DNA of 45,242 bases, taken from NCBI RefSeq assembly GCF_900112355.1, contig NZ_FOLM01000027.1:1-45242 (forward strand), written 5' to 3'. The translations under genes were made by a program, and so were the position numbers. The notes under the pieces are model-generated. The model was not told the origin of the DNA. It was given only the letters and a program-made list of their open reading frames with translations, and ran no database searches. Numbering within the stretch: the first letter of the stretch is position 1; each line of letters starts with the position of its first letter. This DNA is from Streptomyces aidingensis (GTDB lineage Bacteria > Actinomycetota > Actinomycetes > Streptomycetales > Streptomycetaceae). This document shows positions 6,930-13,892 of this stretch, in pieces.

Positions 6930-7297
6930 GGCGGGTTCTCCTTCTTCTCAGGCGTGGGTGCGCTGGGGTCGGGTGGGGGTGTCGGAGACGAAGCGGGTGC
7001 TGTCGGGGTGGTCGGCGAGCCAGGCTTCGGCGCAGACCTTGTGCGCTGGCTCGCCCTGGTGGCTGCGCAGCGGTGTGGGTGTGCCGCACAGCGCGCACGG
7101 CCGGTCGCCGCGGTGGTCGAAATGGCGGGGGTCGCGCCACACCAGCAGCGGCGGCACCGCAGCGGCGGTCGCGGCGGATTCGCGGCGGTGTGCAGCTCGG
7201 GCTCGGTGTCCGCGGTGAGGTGGCACCAGCGGCGGGCGGGCAGGCCGCGCTCCACCGCGGCGTGCCCGTAGTCGATGAGGTCATCGACGTACAGCAC
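6917..7297 (-). pseudogene. DUF4031-like N-terminus running out of frame
   Basis: GTG 7297 follows the stop of the previous gene by one base. The first 39 residues, (V)LYVDDLIDYGHAAVERGLP then WCHLTADTEPELHTAA, match the opening of DUF4031 proteins (Y-V-D-D ... W-x-H-L-x-A-D-T-x-x-E-L-H). Family members normally continue with a conserved H-Y-D segment. Here the frame turns into Pro/Arg/Thr-rich sequence that overlaps the next gene antiphase. Either a frameshift removed the C-terminal half or the gene was cut and the zinc-protein frame placed behind it. DUF4031 has no known role. Confidence 0.5.
6948..7157 (-). CDS. Small zinc-binding protein (CxxC...HKxC)
   Basis: GTG 7157 opens VPPLLVWRDPRHFDHRGDRP, then PCALCGTPTPLRSHQGEPAH, KVCAEAW and a polar tail. 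The C-x-x-C ... H-K-x-C arrangement is a compact zinc knuckle seen in many short actinobacterial plasmid proteins. The start is uncertain: no ribosome binding site is seen at this GTG, and the frame stays open to 7226. The upstream part overlaps the 3' end of the preceding DUF4031-like frame. A frameshift joining the two cannot be excluded. The function is unknown. Confidence 0.6.
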   Translation of the reverse strand: MPPLLVWRDPRHFDHRGDRPCALCGTPTPLRSHQGEPAHKVCAEAWLADHPDSTRFVSDTPTRPQRTHA

Positions 7298-7298
7298 G

Positions 7299-7790
7299 TC
7301 AGACCTCCTGGCCCTCGTGGTGCCAGGCGGCCAGCCGGTAGTAGGTGGTCAGGAGGTAGAGGTCGATCTCGCCGTCCCGGCCGTCGCTGCCGCGGGCTTC
7401 GGCCTGGGGGCCGGTCCGGGCGGTGAGGGTGAGGGCCTGGGGCAGGGCCGGGTCGCCGGCGCATTCGGGCCGTACGGTCCACTGCTGGCCCGGTCGGGCC
7501 AGGACCAGGGCGTCGTGGGCGCAGACGGCGAGGGCGATGACCATCAGCGCCGCGTCCGGGTCCAGCAGGTCCTGCTCCACGTAGTCGGCGACGCGGGCGT
7601 CGATCCAGTCGTCTGCCGCTGCTTCGTCGCCGAGCAGCTGCTCCAGGCGCTCCACGGCCAGGGGCAGCATGCCGCTCCGGGCAAGGGCGAGAGCCGTGTG
7701 CTCGTCGGTGCACAGCCTGGTGGCGATCTCTTCCGGGGCGCGGCCGGATGCGTAGAGGCGGGCGGCATCGCGGGTCCACCGGCCGGTCAC
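7299..7790 (-). CDS. Hypothetical protein, 163 aa
   Basis: The GTG at 7790 overlaps the TGA of the upstream ASCH-like gene as GTGA, so it is translationally coupled. The product reads VTGRWTRDAARLYASGRAPE, has a helical acidic middle (LEQLLGDEAAADDWIDARVA), and ends LYLLTTYYRLAAWHHEGQEV. The first 35 residues could form a small helix-turn-helix (ASGRAPEEIATRLCTD). I do not recognise the family. It sits in an uninterrupted run of overlapping genes, so a plasmid maintenance or transfer accessory role is likely but unproven. Confidence 0.75.
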   Translation of the reverse strand: MTGRWTRDAARLYASGRAPEEIATRLCTDEHTALALARSGMLPLAVERLEQLLGDEAAADDWIDARVADYVEQDLLDPDAALMVIALAVCAHDALVLARPGQQWTVRPECAGDPALPQALTLTARTGPQAEARGSDGRDGEIDLYLLTTYYRLAAWHHEGQEV

Positions 7791-8263
7791 CGGGCCTCCC
7801 CCGCACGCTGGTTGAGGGCGGTGGCGACGCGGGTGCGCAGCTCGGTGCCGGGGATCCACATGCGCTGCGCGCCAGCGACGGGGACCGGCTCGGCCAGCGG
7901 CAGGGTGCCGGACAGCTCCCAGTGCCACCGCGCCTCGGGCATCGCCCACGGGGTGCACTGTCCTTGGCAGCGGGTGTTGCGGTGGCAGCCGGTCACGCGG
8001 GTGACCGCGACGACGGCGCCGCGCACGTCCAGGCCCGGCGTGTCGGACGGCACCTGCCGCATGGCGGCCCGGTCGACGGTTTTGGCGGCGTGGACGAGGG
8101 TGAGCACGTCGGTGTGCGGGGCGGGCCAGCTCCTGTTCTCGACATCCTTGAAGTGCCAGGCCACGGAAGCCGCCCACGGCTGCTGAAAAGTCAGCGCCCG
8201 GACCAGCTCCTCGGGGTTGCGCAGTGCGGCGGCGGTTGCGGCCAACTCGCGGCGTGTGATCAT
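7787..8263 (-). CDS. ASCH/PUA-like domain protein
   Basis: ATG 8263 has AGGAG about 10 bases upstream. Within 158 residues the N-terminal part VRALTFQQPWAASVAWHFKD followed by VENRSW is the classic ASCH signature (S/T-x-x-Q-P-W-A ... K-x-x-E-N-R-x-W). The ASCH beta-barrel is related to PUA and is believed to bind RNA or modified nucleotides. Two cysteines follow (VTGCHRNTRCQ). It is coupled to the next gene by GTGA. Proteins of this type are frequent on phages and plasmids, and some hydrolyse modified nucleosides. The role here is unknown. Confidence 0.75.
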   Translation of the reverse strand: MITRRELAATAAALRNPEELVRALTFQQPWAASVAWHFKDVENRSWPAPHTDVLTLVHAAKTVDRAAMRQVPSDTPGLDVRGAVVAVTRVTGCHRNTRCQGQCTPWAMPEARWHWELSGTLPLAEPVPVAGAQRMWIPGTELRTRVATALNQRAGEAR

Positions 8264-8287
8264 CTCGGACTGTCTCCTAGAGAGATA

Positions 8288-8329
8288 GGGCGCGCCCCGT
8301 TCATCGCCTGGCAGCGACGGGGCGCGCCC
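8288..8329. terminator. Hairpin, possible attenuator or terminator
   Basis: GGGCGCGCCCCGT (8288-8300) pairs perfectly with 8317-8329. A second, weaker 9-bp stem lies at 8349-8357/8368-8376. Both are in the gap between the Lsr2-like gene and the ASCH gene and could reduce read-through down the leftward block. Confidence 0.6.
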
Positions 8330-8411
8330 GTTGGGTTGGTGAAGAGAAGCGCCGGGCCGGTGACCCCGCCCGGCGCTGGGTGGACAGGCGGCCATCAGGC
8401 CGGGGTTTTCG

Positions 8412-9122
8412 TCAGCTGGCGGTGGTGTACTCGCCGCCGGGGTGGGCGGCCCGGTACGCCTGGACGACGGCGGCGGGGATGAGGCCGCGGTCGGCGACCC
8501 GGTGGCCGTTGGCGCGTGCCCACGCCCGGATGCGGTCCCGCTCCTCACGGGACAGCTCGGTGGAGGTGCCGACGTCCGGGACGGTGGCCGGTGCCGACCC
8601 TGCGGCCGGGCGGCTGCTCTGCTTGGCCTGACGCAGCTCTTTCTCCGCTTTGGCGAGCTGGGCGCGCAGCCGGGCGACAGCGGCCTCAGCATCGGCCACG
8701 GCCTGTTCCTTGTCGCGCTCCTGGGCAAGACGGGCCAGGCCGTCCCGGATGCGGGCGGCGCGGCTGCGGATGCCGGCGGTGGGGTGCGTGTCGGCCCACG
8801 CGAGCAGCTGCTCGATGCTGTCGGCGGGGACCGGCAGCGCCGGAGCGGTGGGCTCGGTGGTGGTGGCTTCTTCGGCCATGTCGGGGTCTTCCTCCTTGTG
8901 GTCGTCCTGGTCTTCGGGGCCGGAGGTGGTTGGCAGGAGGGGCAGCAGGGCGGTGATGTCGTCCTCGCCGGCGGGCAGCCCGAGGGCGGCCAGCAGCGCG
9001 GCCAGGTCGTCCTTGTCGGCCGCCTGGCGGGCGACGGTGCGGGAGGCTGCGGCGGTGACCCAGGCCGGCGCGGGCCGGGGCAGCGGGATCGTCTCGGCCG
9101 CCGCGAGGATCGCCTCGGGCAT
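8412..9122 (-). CDS. Lsr2-like C-terminal DNA-binding domain protein
   Basis: The start ATG 9122 overlaps the upstream stop (TGATG). The 236-residue protein ends with ELSREERDRIRAWARANGHR, VADRGLIPAAVVQAYRAAH, the Lsr2 C-terminal AT-hook-like domain (R-x-W-A-x-x-x-G-x-x-V-x-x-R-G-R/L-I). The preceding ~70 residues are a coiled coil (QAVADAEAAVARLRAQLAKA), and the first 100 residues are unrelated to Lsr2. Lsr2 is a nucleoid protein that silences AT-rich foreign DNA, so a plasmid-borne relative could silence plasmid genes or counteract the host protein. The usual Lsr2 dimerisation domain is absent, and the coiled coil may replace it. Confidence 0.8.
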   Translation of the reverse strand: MPEAILAAAETIPLPRPAPAWVTAAASRTVARQAADKDDLAALLAALGLPAGEDDITALLPLLPTTSGPEDQDDHKEEDPDMAEEATTTEPTAPALPVPADSIEQLLAWADTHPTAGIRSRAARIRDGLARLAQERDKEQAVADAEAAVARLRAQLAKAEKELRQAKQSSRPAAGSAPATVPDVGTSTELSREERDRIRAWARANGHRVADRGLIPAAVVQAYRAAHPGGEYTTAS

Positions 9123-9412
9123 CACGCCGCCACCCGGGCGGGCGCTGCGGTGGGCGGCGCGGCCAGCAGGCGGTGCAGCGCTGCGGCGGGCCGGGCCGGG
9201 GCGATGGAGGCCGGGCTGCCGCAGCACCAGCAATCCGCCTCGCCTCCGGCCCACCTCACCCCGCAGGGGGTGCAGCCGTAGGGCGGGAGGACCGGGCGGT
9301 GGGCGGCGCGGTGCACGGTGTGCATGGCGGCTGCGGCACGGCGCCGGGCCGGAGCGGGAGGCAAGGCGGCGGCGGCCCGGCGCCGGGAACGGCGATGGGG
9401 CTTGCGAGTCAT
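9122..9412 (-). CDS. Small zinc-ribbon protein
   Basis: This 96-residue protein has a very basic N-terminus (MTRKPHRRSRRRAAAALPPA). Its core is YGCTPCGVRWAGG then ADCWCCGSPA, a C-x-x-C ... C-x-C-C zinc-ribbon pattern. GGAG lies about 9 bases before ATG 9412. It is coupled to the Lsr2-like gene by TGATG. Function is unknown. It is one of at least six cysteine-knuckle proteins in this block. Confidence 0.72.
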   Translation of the reverse strand: MTRKPHRRSRRRAAAALPPAPARRRAAAAMHTVHRAAHRPVLPPYGCTPCGVRWAGGEADCWCCGSPASIAPARPAAALHRLLAAPPTAAPARVAA

Positions 9413-9499
9413 ACTTGGGTACTCCGTCTCGTGATGGCGGGATGGGAGGCCCGGGACAGCCGGCAGTTGCCGGGAAGCAGGTCCGGCTGTCCCGGGGGC

Positions 9500-9877
9500 T
9501 CAGGCCGCGAGAGCCTGAGAGCGTGCGGTGGCCGGGTGCGGGTCCGCGCAGGGCCAGCAGGAGCCGAGAGTGCGCAGCGGCAGACAGAACTCGTAGCGGA
9601 TCCGGCAGAGCGGGCAGGTGCGGCGGGCGTCCATCGCCCGCTCCAGCGCCCGGCGTTGAGCGGGCGTCGGGACGCGCTTGGGCCGGGCGAGGTCGGCCCG
9701 GTACAGCCAGGCCATGCGGGTGCAGGTACGGCCCGGGCGGGCCAGGCACTTGCGGCAGCGCAGCTGCGCGACCGGTCCGTGGCCGCCCGGGCTCAGGCCC
9801 CTCGCCCGCAGCTGACGGCGGGTGACCAGCCCTTCCGGTGCGGCCTTCCAGTCGTAGGTCGGGAACCCGCGATTCAT
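9500..9877 (-). CDS. RRQRL-motif zinc-binding protein
   Basis: In 125 residues it has GLVTRRQLRARGLSPGGHGP (the RRQ-R/L box), then LRCRKCLARPGRTC and a second cysteine cluster CPLCRIRYEFCLPLRTLGSC. This matches the protein type annotated as 'RRQRL motif-containing zinc-binding protein' on Streptomyces plasmids. The paired C-x-x-C motifs suggest two zinc sites. ATG 9877 overlaps the upstream stop as ATGA. Nucleic-acid binding is an inference from the basic linker and the zinc knuckles. Confidence 0.8.
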   Translation of the reverse strand: MNRGFPTYDWKAAPEGLVTRRQLRARGLSPGGHGPVAQLRCRKCLARPGRTCTRMAWLYRADLARPKRVPTPAQRRALERAMDARRTCPLCRIRYEFCLPLRTLGSCWPCADPHPATARSQALAA

Positions 9878-10419
9878 CGCCCGTCCGGGGCAGCGTCATC
9901 GAGCATGGCGGCGGCCTGGCCGGTGCGGTCGGCGGCCTCCAGCGCGGCGTAGGCGAGCTCCGTCCGGCCGTCGTGCCGGTACCGGTCGGAGAGCTGGGTG
10001 AGGACGGCCGCGGCGGCGGGCAGCACCTGGTACTCCCGCAGCGCCGCGGCGACATGGTCGGGATCGGCTCCGGCGCGCAGGTCCTCAGCGATGCGCACGA
10101 GCGCGTCGGCGGCCAGGTCGGCGTCGCGGTCTCCGTCGTGGGCGTCCGGGTCGATCCAGTCGGCCGCGCTTGTCAGGTACGCGCGCCCGGCGAAGTGGGC
10201 GCCGTAGGCGGCCAGCGCCGTCAGCATCATCTGATCGCGGGAGGTCAGCGTCAGCGGGCTTGCGGCCGGGGCCACGATGTCGAGCAGAGCCGCGATCATC
10301 ACGGCGGCGGCGATCGGCGCGGTGGTGCGGGCCGCGATGCGCAGGACGCGGGTGACGGTCCGGCGGGTGCGCGGCGCGATCGGCCCGGCCGGACCGGTCT
10401 GGTCATGGGTGTGGGTCAT
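9874..10419 (-). CDS. Putative membrane protein, 181 aa
   Basis: The product opens MTHTHDQTGPAGPIAPRTRR, followed by a hydrophobic segment at residues 32-55 (APIAAAVMIAALLDIVAPAA) and a weaker one at 64-80. The last 80 residues are soluble and acidic (WIDPDAHDGDRDADLAADAL) and predicted helical. One or two membrane passes with a cytoplasmic C-terminus fit a spread-type accessory protein of actinobacterial conjugative elements, but I see no family signature. It is coupled to the next gene by ATGA. Confidence 0.7.
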   Translation of the reverse strand: MTHTHDQTGPAGPIAPRTRRTVTRVLRIAARTTAPIAAAVMIAALLDIVAPAASPLTLTSRDQMMLTALAAYGAHFAGRAYLTSAADWIDPDAHDGDRDADLAADALVRIAEDLRAGADPDHVAAALREYQVLPAAAAVLTQLSDRYRHDGRTELAYAALEAADRTGQAAAMLDDAAPDGR

Positions 10420-10429
10420 GAAGTGCTCT

Positions 10430-10472
10430 CTTCTTCTTCTAGGGGAGCGGGCTTCTTCTTCTTAGGGGAGCT
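10430..10472. repeat. Two direct copies of CTTCTTCTTCT-AGGGGAGC
   Basis: A short tandem unit (CTTCTTCTTCTAGGGGAGC / CTTCTTCTTCTTAGGGGAGC) lies between two leftward genes. On the coding strand it reads as purine-rich AAGAAGAAGAAG tracts just ahead of the 10419 start, which may aid ribosome loading. Confidence 0.6.
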
Positions 10473-10475
10473 GAG

Positions 10476-10763
10476 TCAGAAGGGGATCTCGTCGTACGCC
10501 GGGAGCGGCCGGAGTCGCAGGGTGTGCTGCGTGCGGTCCCAGCACCAGCACATCTCGCCGTCCGGGTACGGCCCCTCGGACCACCAGCCGCCCTCGCCCT
10601 TGCAGTCCGGGCAGGTGCGGCGGGGAGTGGGGGAGAGGCGGATGGCGTACCGGGAGACGCTCAGCTGCCAGGAGCCAGCCTTGAGCGCGACAGCGGCGGC
10701 CACGGCCCCCACCGGGACGACGGCCGCGAGCAGCAGGACGGTGCGCGAACGCATGCCGGTCAC
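10476..10763 (-). CDS. Single-pass membrane protein with DnaJ-like zinc knuckle
   Basis: GTG 10763 overlaps a TGA of the frame upstream (GTGA); ATG 10754 is an alternative start. The 95-residue product has one transmembrane segment (TVLLLAAVVPVGAVAAAVAL). Its soluble tail contains TCPDCKGEGGWW and EMCWCWDRT, a C-x-x-C-x-G-x-G ... C-x-C pattern close to half of a DnaJ zinc finger. It would present a zinc knuckle on one face of the membrane. I know of no function for such proteins. It fits the pattern of small membrane or zinc proteins in this transfer block. Confidence 0.65.
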   Translation of the reverse strand: MTGMRSRTVLLLAAVVPVGAVAAAVALKAGSWQLSVSRYAIRLSPTPRRTCPDCKGEGGWWSEGPYPDGEMCWCWDRTQHTLRLRPLPAYDEIPF

Positions 10764-10889
10764 GAGAGCAGAGCCGCCCGGCGGGTGCTGGCGGTTTCGA
10801 CGGCCCGGCACCTCTCGGAGTGCTCCTGTGCCAAGCGCTTGAGTGCGCCGCAGCTCGGCGAGCCGCGTCGTGCGGATGATTCGGAACAC
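10760..10889 (-). pseudogene. Small coiled-coil ORF apparently split by a frameshift
   Basis: GTG 10889 starts (V)FRIIRTTRLAELRRT in one frame. A coherent helical continuation, KRLAQEHSERCRAVETASTR then RAALLS, lies in another frame and ends at TGA 10762-10760, overlapping the next gene's GTG. Neither frame alone gives a sensible protein: the first runs Pro/Gly/Arg-rich into the next gene, and the second lacks a start. A one-base indel near 10845 would join them into a 42-residue coiled-coil protein. A real mutation, a sequencing error or programmed slippage are all possible. Confidence 0.4.
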
Positions 10890-10996
10890 GGTGAACTCTC
10901 TCGGGGTGGTCTGAACAGGCGGTGCTTGCCGCCCGGCCCGCCTCCGGCCCCGCACCCGCGCAGGTGTGGTGTCCGGCGGCGCGGGCCGGGCGCCGG

Positions 10997-11509
10997 TCAG
11001 CCGTTGTGCAGGTGGCGCACCCGTACCCGGGAGCCGCGGTGGAAGTGCACCTCGGTGCCGGGGAGCGGGCTGGCCTTGCCGCCCTTGCTGCTGCGGGGTG
11101 CCTTGGCGAGGAGGAGCAGGGCGGCGAGGACGAGGACGGCGCTGCTGCCGCTGATGGCGGCGATGCCGGCGGCGGCCTGGCCGATGCCCCAGCCGAGTCC
11201 GGCTCCGGCGCCGATGCCGGCGGCGAGGGTGATCTGGGCGCGGGGGTCGATCAGCGGGCCCGGGGTGAGGTCCCGGGGCGGGGTGGGCTCGGGCAGGGCG
11301 GGGACCTGGCTGCGGGGCATGGGGACCATGCGGCCCCAGGCGTCGGGCACGAACACCACCGGCTCGCCCGAGGGCTGGACGGCGGCTGGGGTCTGGCCGG
11401 TCAGCGGCACCGGGTAGCCGGGGGCGGCCGGGGTATCGATGCGGGCGAGGGTCACCGGCTCGGTGCTCTCGGGGGTCGGCTGTTCACCGGTGTAGGGGAC
11501 GGGCTGCAT
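10997..11509 (-). CDS. Putative membrane protein, Pro-rich N-terminus, two TM segments
   Basis: The 170-residue product has ~85 residues rich in Pro, Thr and Glu, then two hydrophobic stretches (ITLAAGIGAGAGLGWGIGQA and GIAAISGSSAVLVLAALLLL), and a basic tail ending RVRVRHLHNG. A hairpin of two membrane passes with a basic cytoplasmic end resembles the small Spd-type membrane proteins that accompany TraB in Streptomyces. It is the first gene downstream of the TraB-like translocase, separated by a 300-base gap with a phased repeat array. I infer a spread role from this position. Confidence 0.65.
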   Translation of the reverse strand: MQPVPYTGEQPTPESTEPVTLARIDTPAAPGYPVPLTGQTPAAVQPSGEPVVFVPDAWGRMVPMPRSQVPALPEPTPPRDLTPGPLIDPRAQITLAAGIGAGAGLGWGIGQAAAGIAAISGSSAVLVLAALLLLAKAPRSSKGGKASPLPGTEVHFHRGSRVRVRHLHNG

Positions 11510-11652
11510 GGATGGTCCTTCCGAAGGTCGGGGACGAGGCGGTCCGGGCCGCCCCGCACGGCGTGCGGGGGCGGTCTGGGAAGCCGTCGGGCCGCCGGAA
11601 GCGGGGTGCTTCCGGCGGCCCGAGGGTCCGCGAAGTGATTACGTTGGGTGAT

Positions 11653-11725
11653 TGTCAGAGGGTGTCAGGCGGGGTGTCACAGTGCCCCGAGAGGGGTGTC
11701 AGTCGGGGTTGTCAGGCCGTTGTCA
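11653..11725. promoter_or_regulatory. Phased array of six TGTCA boxes, candidate clt/TraB-recognition site
   Basis: TGTCA occurs at 11653, 11663, 11675, 11697, 11710 and 11721. Steps are 10, 12, 22, 13 and 11 bases, so they follow an ~11-bp helical phase with one box missing. Three boxes are GGGTGTCA. The array starts about 90 bases beyond the 3' end of the TraB-like gene. Streptomyces TraB proteins bind 8-bp direct repeats at a cis-acting transfer locus near traB, so this is the best clt candidate. Confidence 0.6.
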
Positions 11726-11762
11726 TGTGACTTCTCTTTAGGCCCCCGCGCCTGGTGACAGT

Positions 11763-11791
11763 CAAAGTCAGGGCTGATCACCCTGACTTTG
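11763..11791. terminator. Hairpin downstream of the TraB-like gene
   Basis: CAAAGTCAGGG (11763-11773) pairs perfectly with 11781-11791 around CTGATCA. It is 22 bases past the traB stop. It may terminate the transcript or form part of the adjacent transfer locus. Confidence 0.6.
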
Positions 11792-11813
11792 GCCGCTACT
11801 GTGGGTGACCGCC

Positions 11814-13892
11814 TTACGCGGGCACGAGGGGGGATTGGACGATGGTGTATTCGCCGTGCCCGGTCCTGTGGAGCACCCCGGCCTCCACGAGCCGCTTGAG
11901 TTCGCCCTGGAGCCAGGGCCGCTTGCGGCCGGCCGCCACGGCGGTCGGGATCAGGTCGGCGGGCTCGAACTCCAGCCGCCCGGTGCGGGCCCAGGTGTCG
12001 AGTTCGGTGTACAGCATGTGCCGGGCCTCCTCGGTGGAGGCCCGGGCGGTCTGCTCGAACGCCAGGGAGGTGTCCGGGTCGGCGTCGGGGACGTCGTCCT
12101 CCAGCCGCAGGTGGGCGTAGGGCGCGTCGGGTTCGGGGTCGGGGGGCAGGGTGCTCATGGTCTCCTCGTAGGCGGCGGTGAACGCCTCGCGCTCGGCCGC
12201 CTGGTCCTCGTCGGTGAGGTCGGGGGTGGTGGGCTGGGGCATGGGCTGCTCCCGCGAAGGCGCGGCGGCCGGCACCGCCGGGCTGGTCGGGACGGTGGTG
12301 CGGTTGGTGCCGCGGTGCTCGCGCTGGGCGTATGCCTGCCCGAGGGCTTCGGCGGTCACGGCGTCGAGCGGGTCGCGCACGCAAGCGGCGGCGGCCACCA
12401 GGGCGGACAGCACGTCCCGGTCGGTCAGCGCACCGCGCCATTCGGTGGTCCACCGCTCGGGCGGGATGCCCATGCCGGTGGCGTAGGCGTAGCCGGGCCG
12501 GTCCGAGCCCCAGTCCGGGACGGCACCGGCCTCGACCACCCGGTCGGGCAGGCAGAACCCGGCGTCTGCGGCGTCGTTGACGCCGAAGCAGGCGGTGGCC
12601 TGGAGGTTGGCGCGCACGTCCGTGCTCATGTTGGTCCAGGTGGCGCGCTGGAGGCTGACCACCAGCCAGATCCCCACGCTGCGGGCGGCGCGGGCGATCT
12701 GGTCCAGCTCCTCGAAATCGGCCAGGTCAGCGGCCTCCTCCAGCCACACCACGATCGCGTTGAGGCTGGAGTCCGGGGTCCACTGGTCCAGGCCCTCCTC
12801 ACCGAGGTGGTCGCCGCGGGCCTTGATGGCGCCGGGCAGGGTGCGCAGGAACCGCTTGGCCTCCTTCTTGTCCTGGATGAGGTAGTCGATGCCGTCCTTG
12901 ATGTGCCCGACGGTCTGCCGCCCCTTGGCCAGGTCCACCAGCATGATGCTGAGCCGCCGCCGGCACGCCAGGTGGGCCAAAACCGTGCGGGCGAACTCGG
13001 ACTTGCCCGCGCCGGTGACGCCCATGACCAGCAGGTGCTGCAGGATCGACCCGGAGAACGGGTCGATGAGCACCGGCTCGCCGTCGGCGTACAGGCCGAC
13101 CGGGATCGGGGCGGTCGGCAACTGCCCAAGGAAGGCGGGAGCGGTGAACGGCACGCCGTCCTTGAGCATGTCCGCCACCCGCACCTTCAGGTGCGCGAGC
13201 GCCGCGTTGTCGGTGTCCTTGGTGATGGTCACCCCCGAGGGCGGGACGTGCGCGGCGGCGGCCAGGCGGCCGGCGGCGGCCTGGGCGTCCTCGACGGTCT
13301 GCCCGCCGGTGACCTCCAGCTGGGCGGTGACCACGCCCTTGTCGGTGCCCTTGACCTTGGTCACCTTGGTCTTCTCCAGGCCGATGGCGCCGGCCAGCTT
13401 GGCCCAGCCGCCGGCCTCGCCCGGCTGCTGCTCGCCGTCGTCCCCGGCCGGGGCGACCCCGAGGAGCTGGCGCACGTTCCACGACGCGGCGAACAGGGCA
13501 CCGCCGATCAGCCAGGTGTCCAGCACGCCGGGGGTGAAAGGGCCGGCGGCCGTGGCGATGGTCAGCCACCCGGAAGCGGCGGCAGTGCTGGCCACGGCCT
13601 GGGTCCGGCGGATCCGGCGAAAGCGGGTGGAGCCACCGGCGACGTGCCAGGCCACGGCGGACAGGGCCACGCCGCCCAGGCCGAGGGAGGCGCAGGCCAG
13701 GCCGGTCTCGGTCGCGCTGTCATTCCACAGCTCGTGCGCGGCGGCACCGAGGGCCGGGGGCAGCGCGGCGGCGGCCAGCCACGGCGGCAGGTAGGGCGCG
13801 ATCCGGTCCACCAGGCCGCGGCCCTGCGCCTTCGCGGTGGTCGCGACCTGGGCCTGGGTCCTCTTGACCAGGGTGTTCTTCTTGGCTGCCAT
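11814..13892 (-). CDS. traB: TraB-type FtsK/SpoIIIE conjugative DNA translocase
   Basis: The 692-residue protein has four hydrophobic segments at about 38-56, 64-84, 104-116 and 123-140. An FtsK-like motor domain follows with Walker A GVTGAGKSEF at 291-300 and Walker B NAIVVWLEEAADL near 378-390. The last ~60 residues (WLQGELKRLVEAGVLHRTGH) form a winged helix like the FtsK-gamma DNA-reading domain. Streptomyces TraB proteins form hexameric pores that move double-stranded DNA between mycelia without a relaxase and choose their plasmid through 8-bp repeats at clt. Length and layout fit, with an extra ~110-residue acidic linker before the winged helix. The gene is coupled to the one upstream (single-base overlap) and is followed by the repeat array at 11653. 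Confidence 0.9.
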   Translation of the reverse strand: MAAKKNTLVKRTQAQVATTAKAQGRGLVDRIAPYLPPWLAAAALPPALGAAAHELWNDSATETGLACASLGLGGVALSAVAWHVAGGSTRFRRIRRTQAVASTAAASGWLTIATAAGPFTPGVLDTWLIGGALFAASWNVRQLLGVAPAGDDGEQQPGEAGGWAKLAGAIGLEKTKVTKVKGTDKGVVTAQLEVTGGQTVEDAQAAAGRLAAAAHVPPSGVTITKDTDNAALAHLKVRVADMLKDGVPFTAPAFLGQLPTAPIPVGLYADGEPVLIDPFSGSILQHLLVMGVTGAGKSEFARTVLAHLACRRRLSIMLVDLAKGRQTVGHIKDGIDYLIQDKKEAKRFLRTLPGAIKARGDHLGEEGLDQWTPDSSLNAIVVWLEEAADLADFEELDQIARAARSVGIWLVVSLQRATWTNMSTDVRANLQATACFGVNDAADAGFCLPDRVVEAGAVPDWGSDRPGYAYATGMGIPPERWTTEWRGALTDRDVLSALVAAAACVRDPLDAVTAEALGQAYAQREHRGTNRTTVPTSPAVPAAAPSREQPMPQPTTPDLTDEDQAAEREAFTAAYEETMSTLPPDPEPDAPYAHLRLEDDVPDADPDTSLAFEQTARASTEEARHMLYTELDTWARTGRLEFEPADLIPTAVAAGRKRPWLQGELKRLVEAGVLHRTGHGEYTIVQSPLVPA

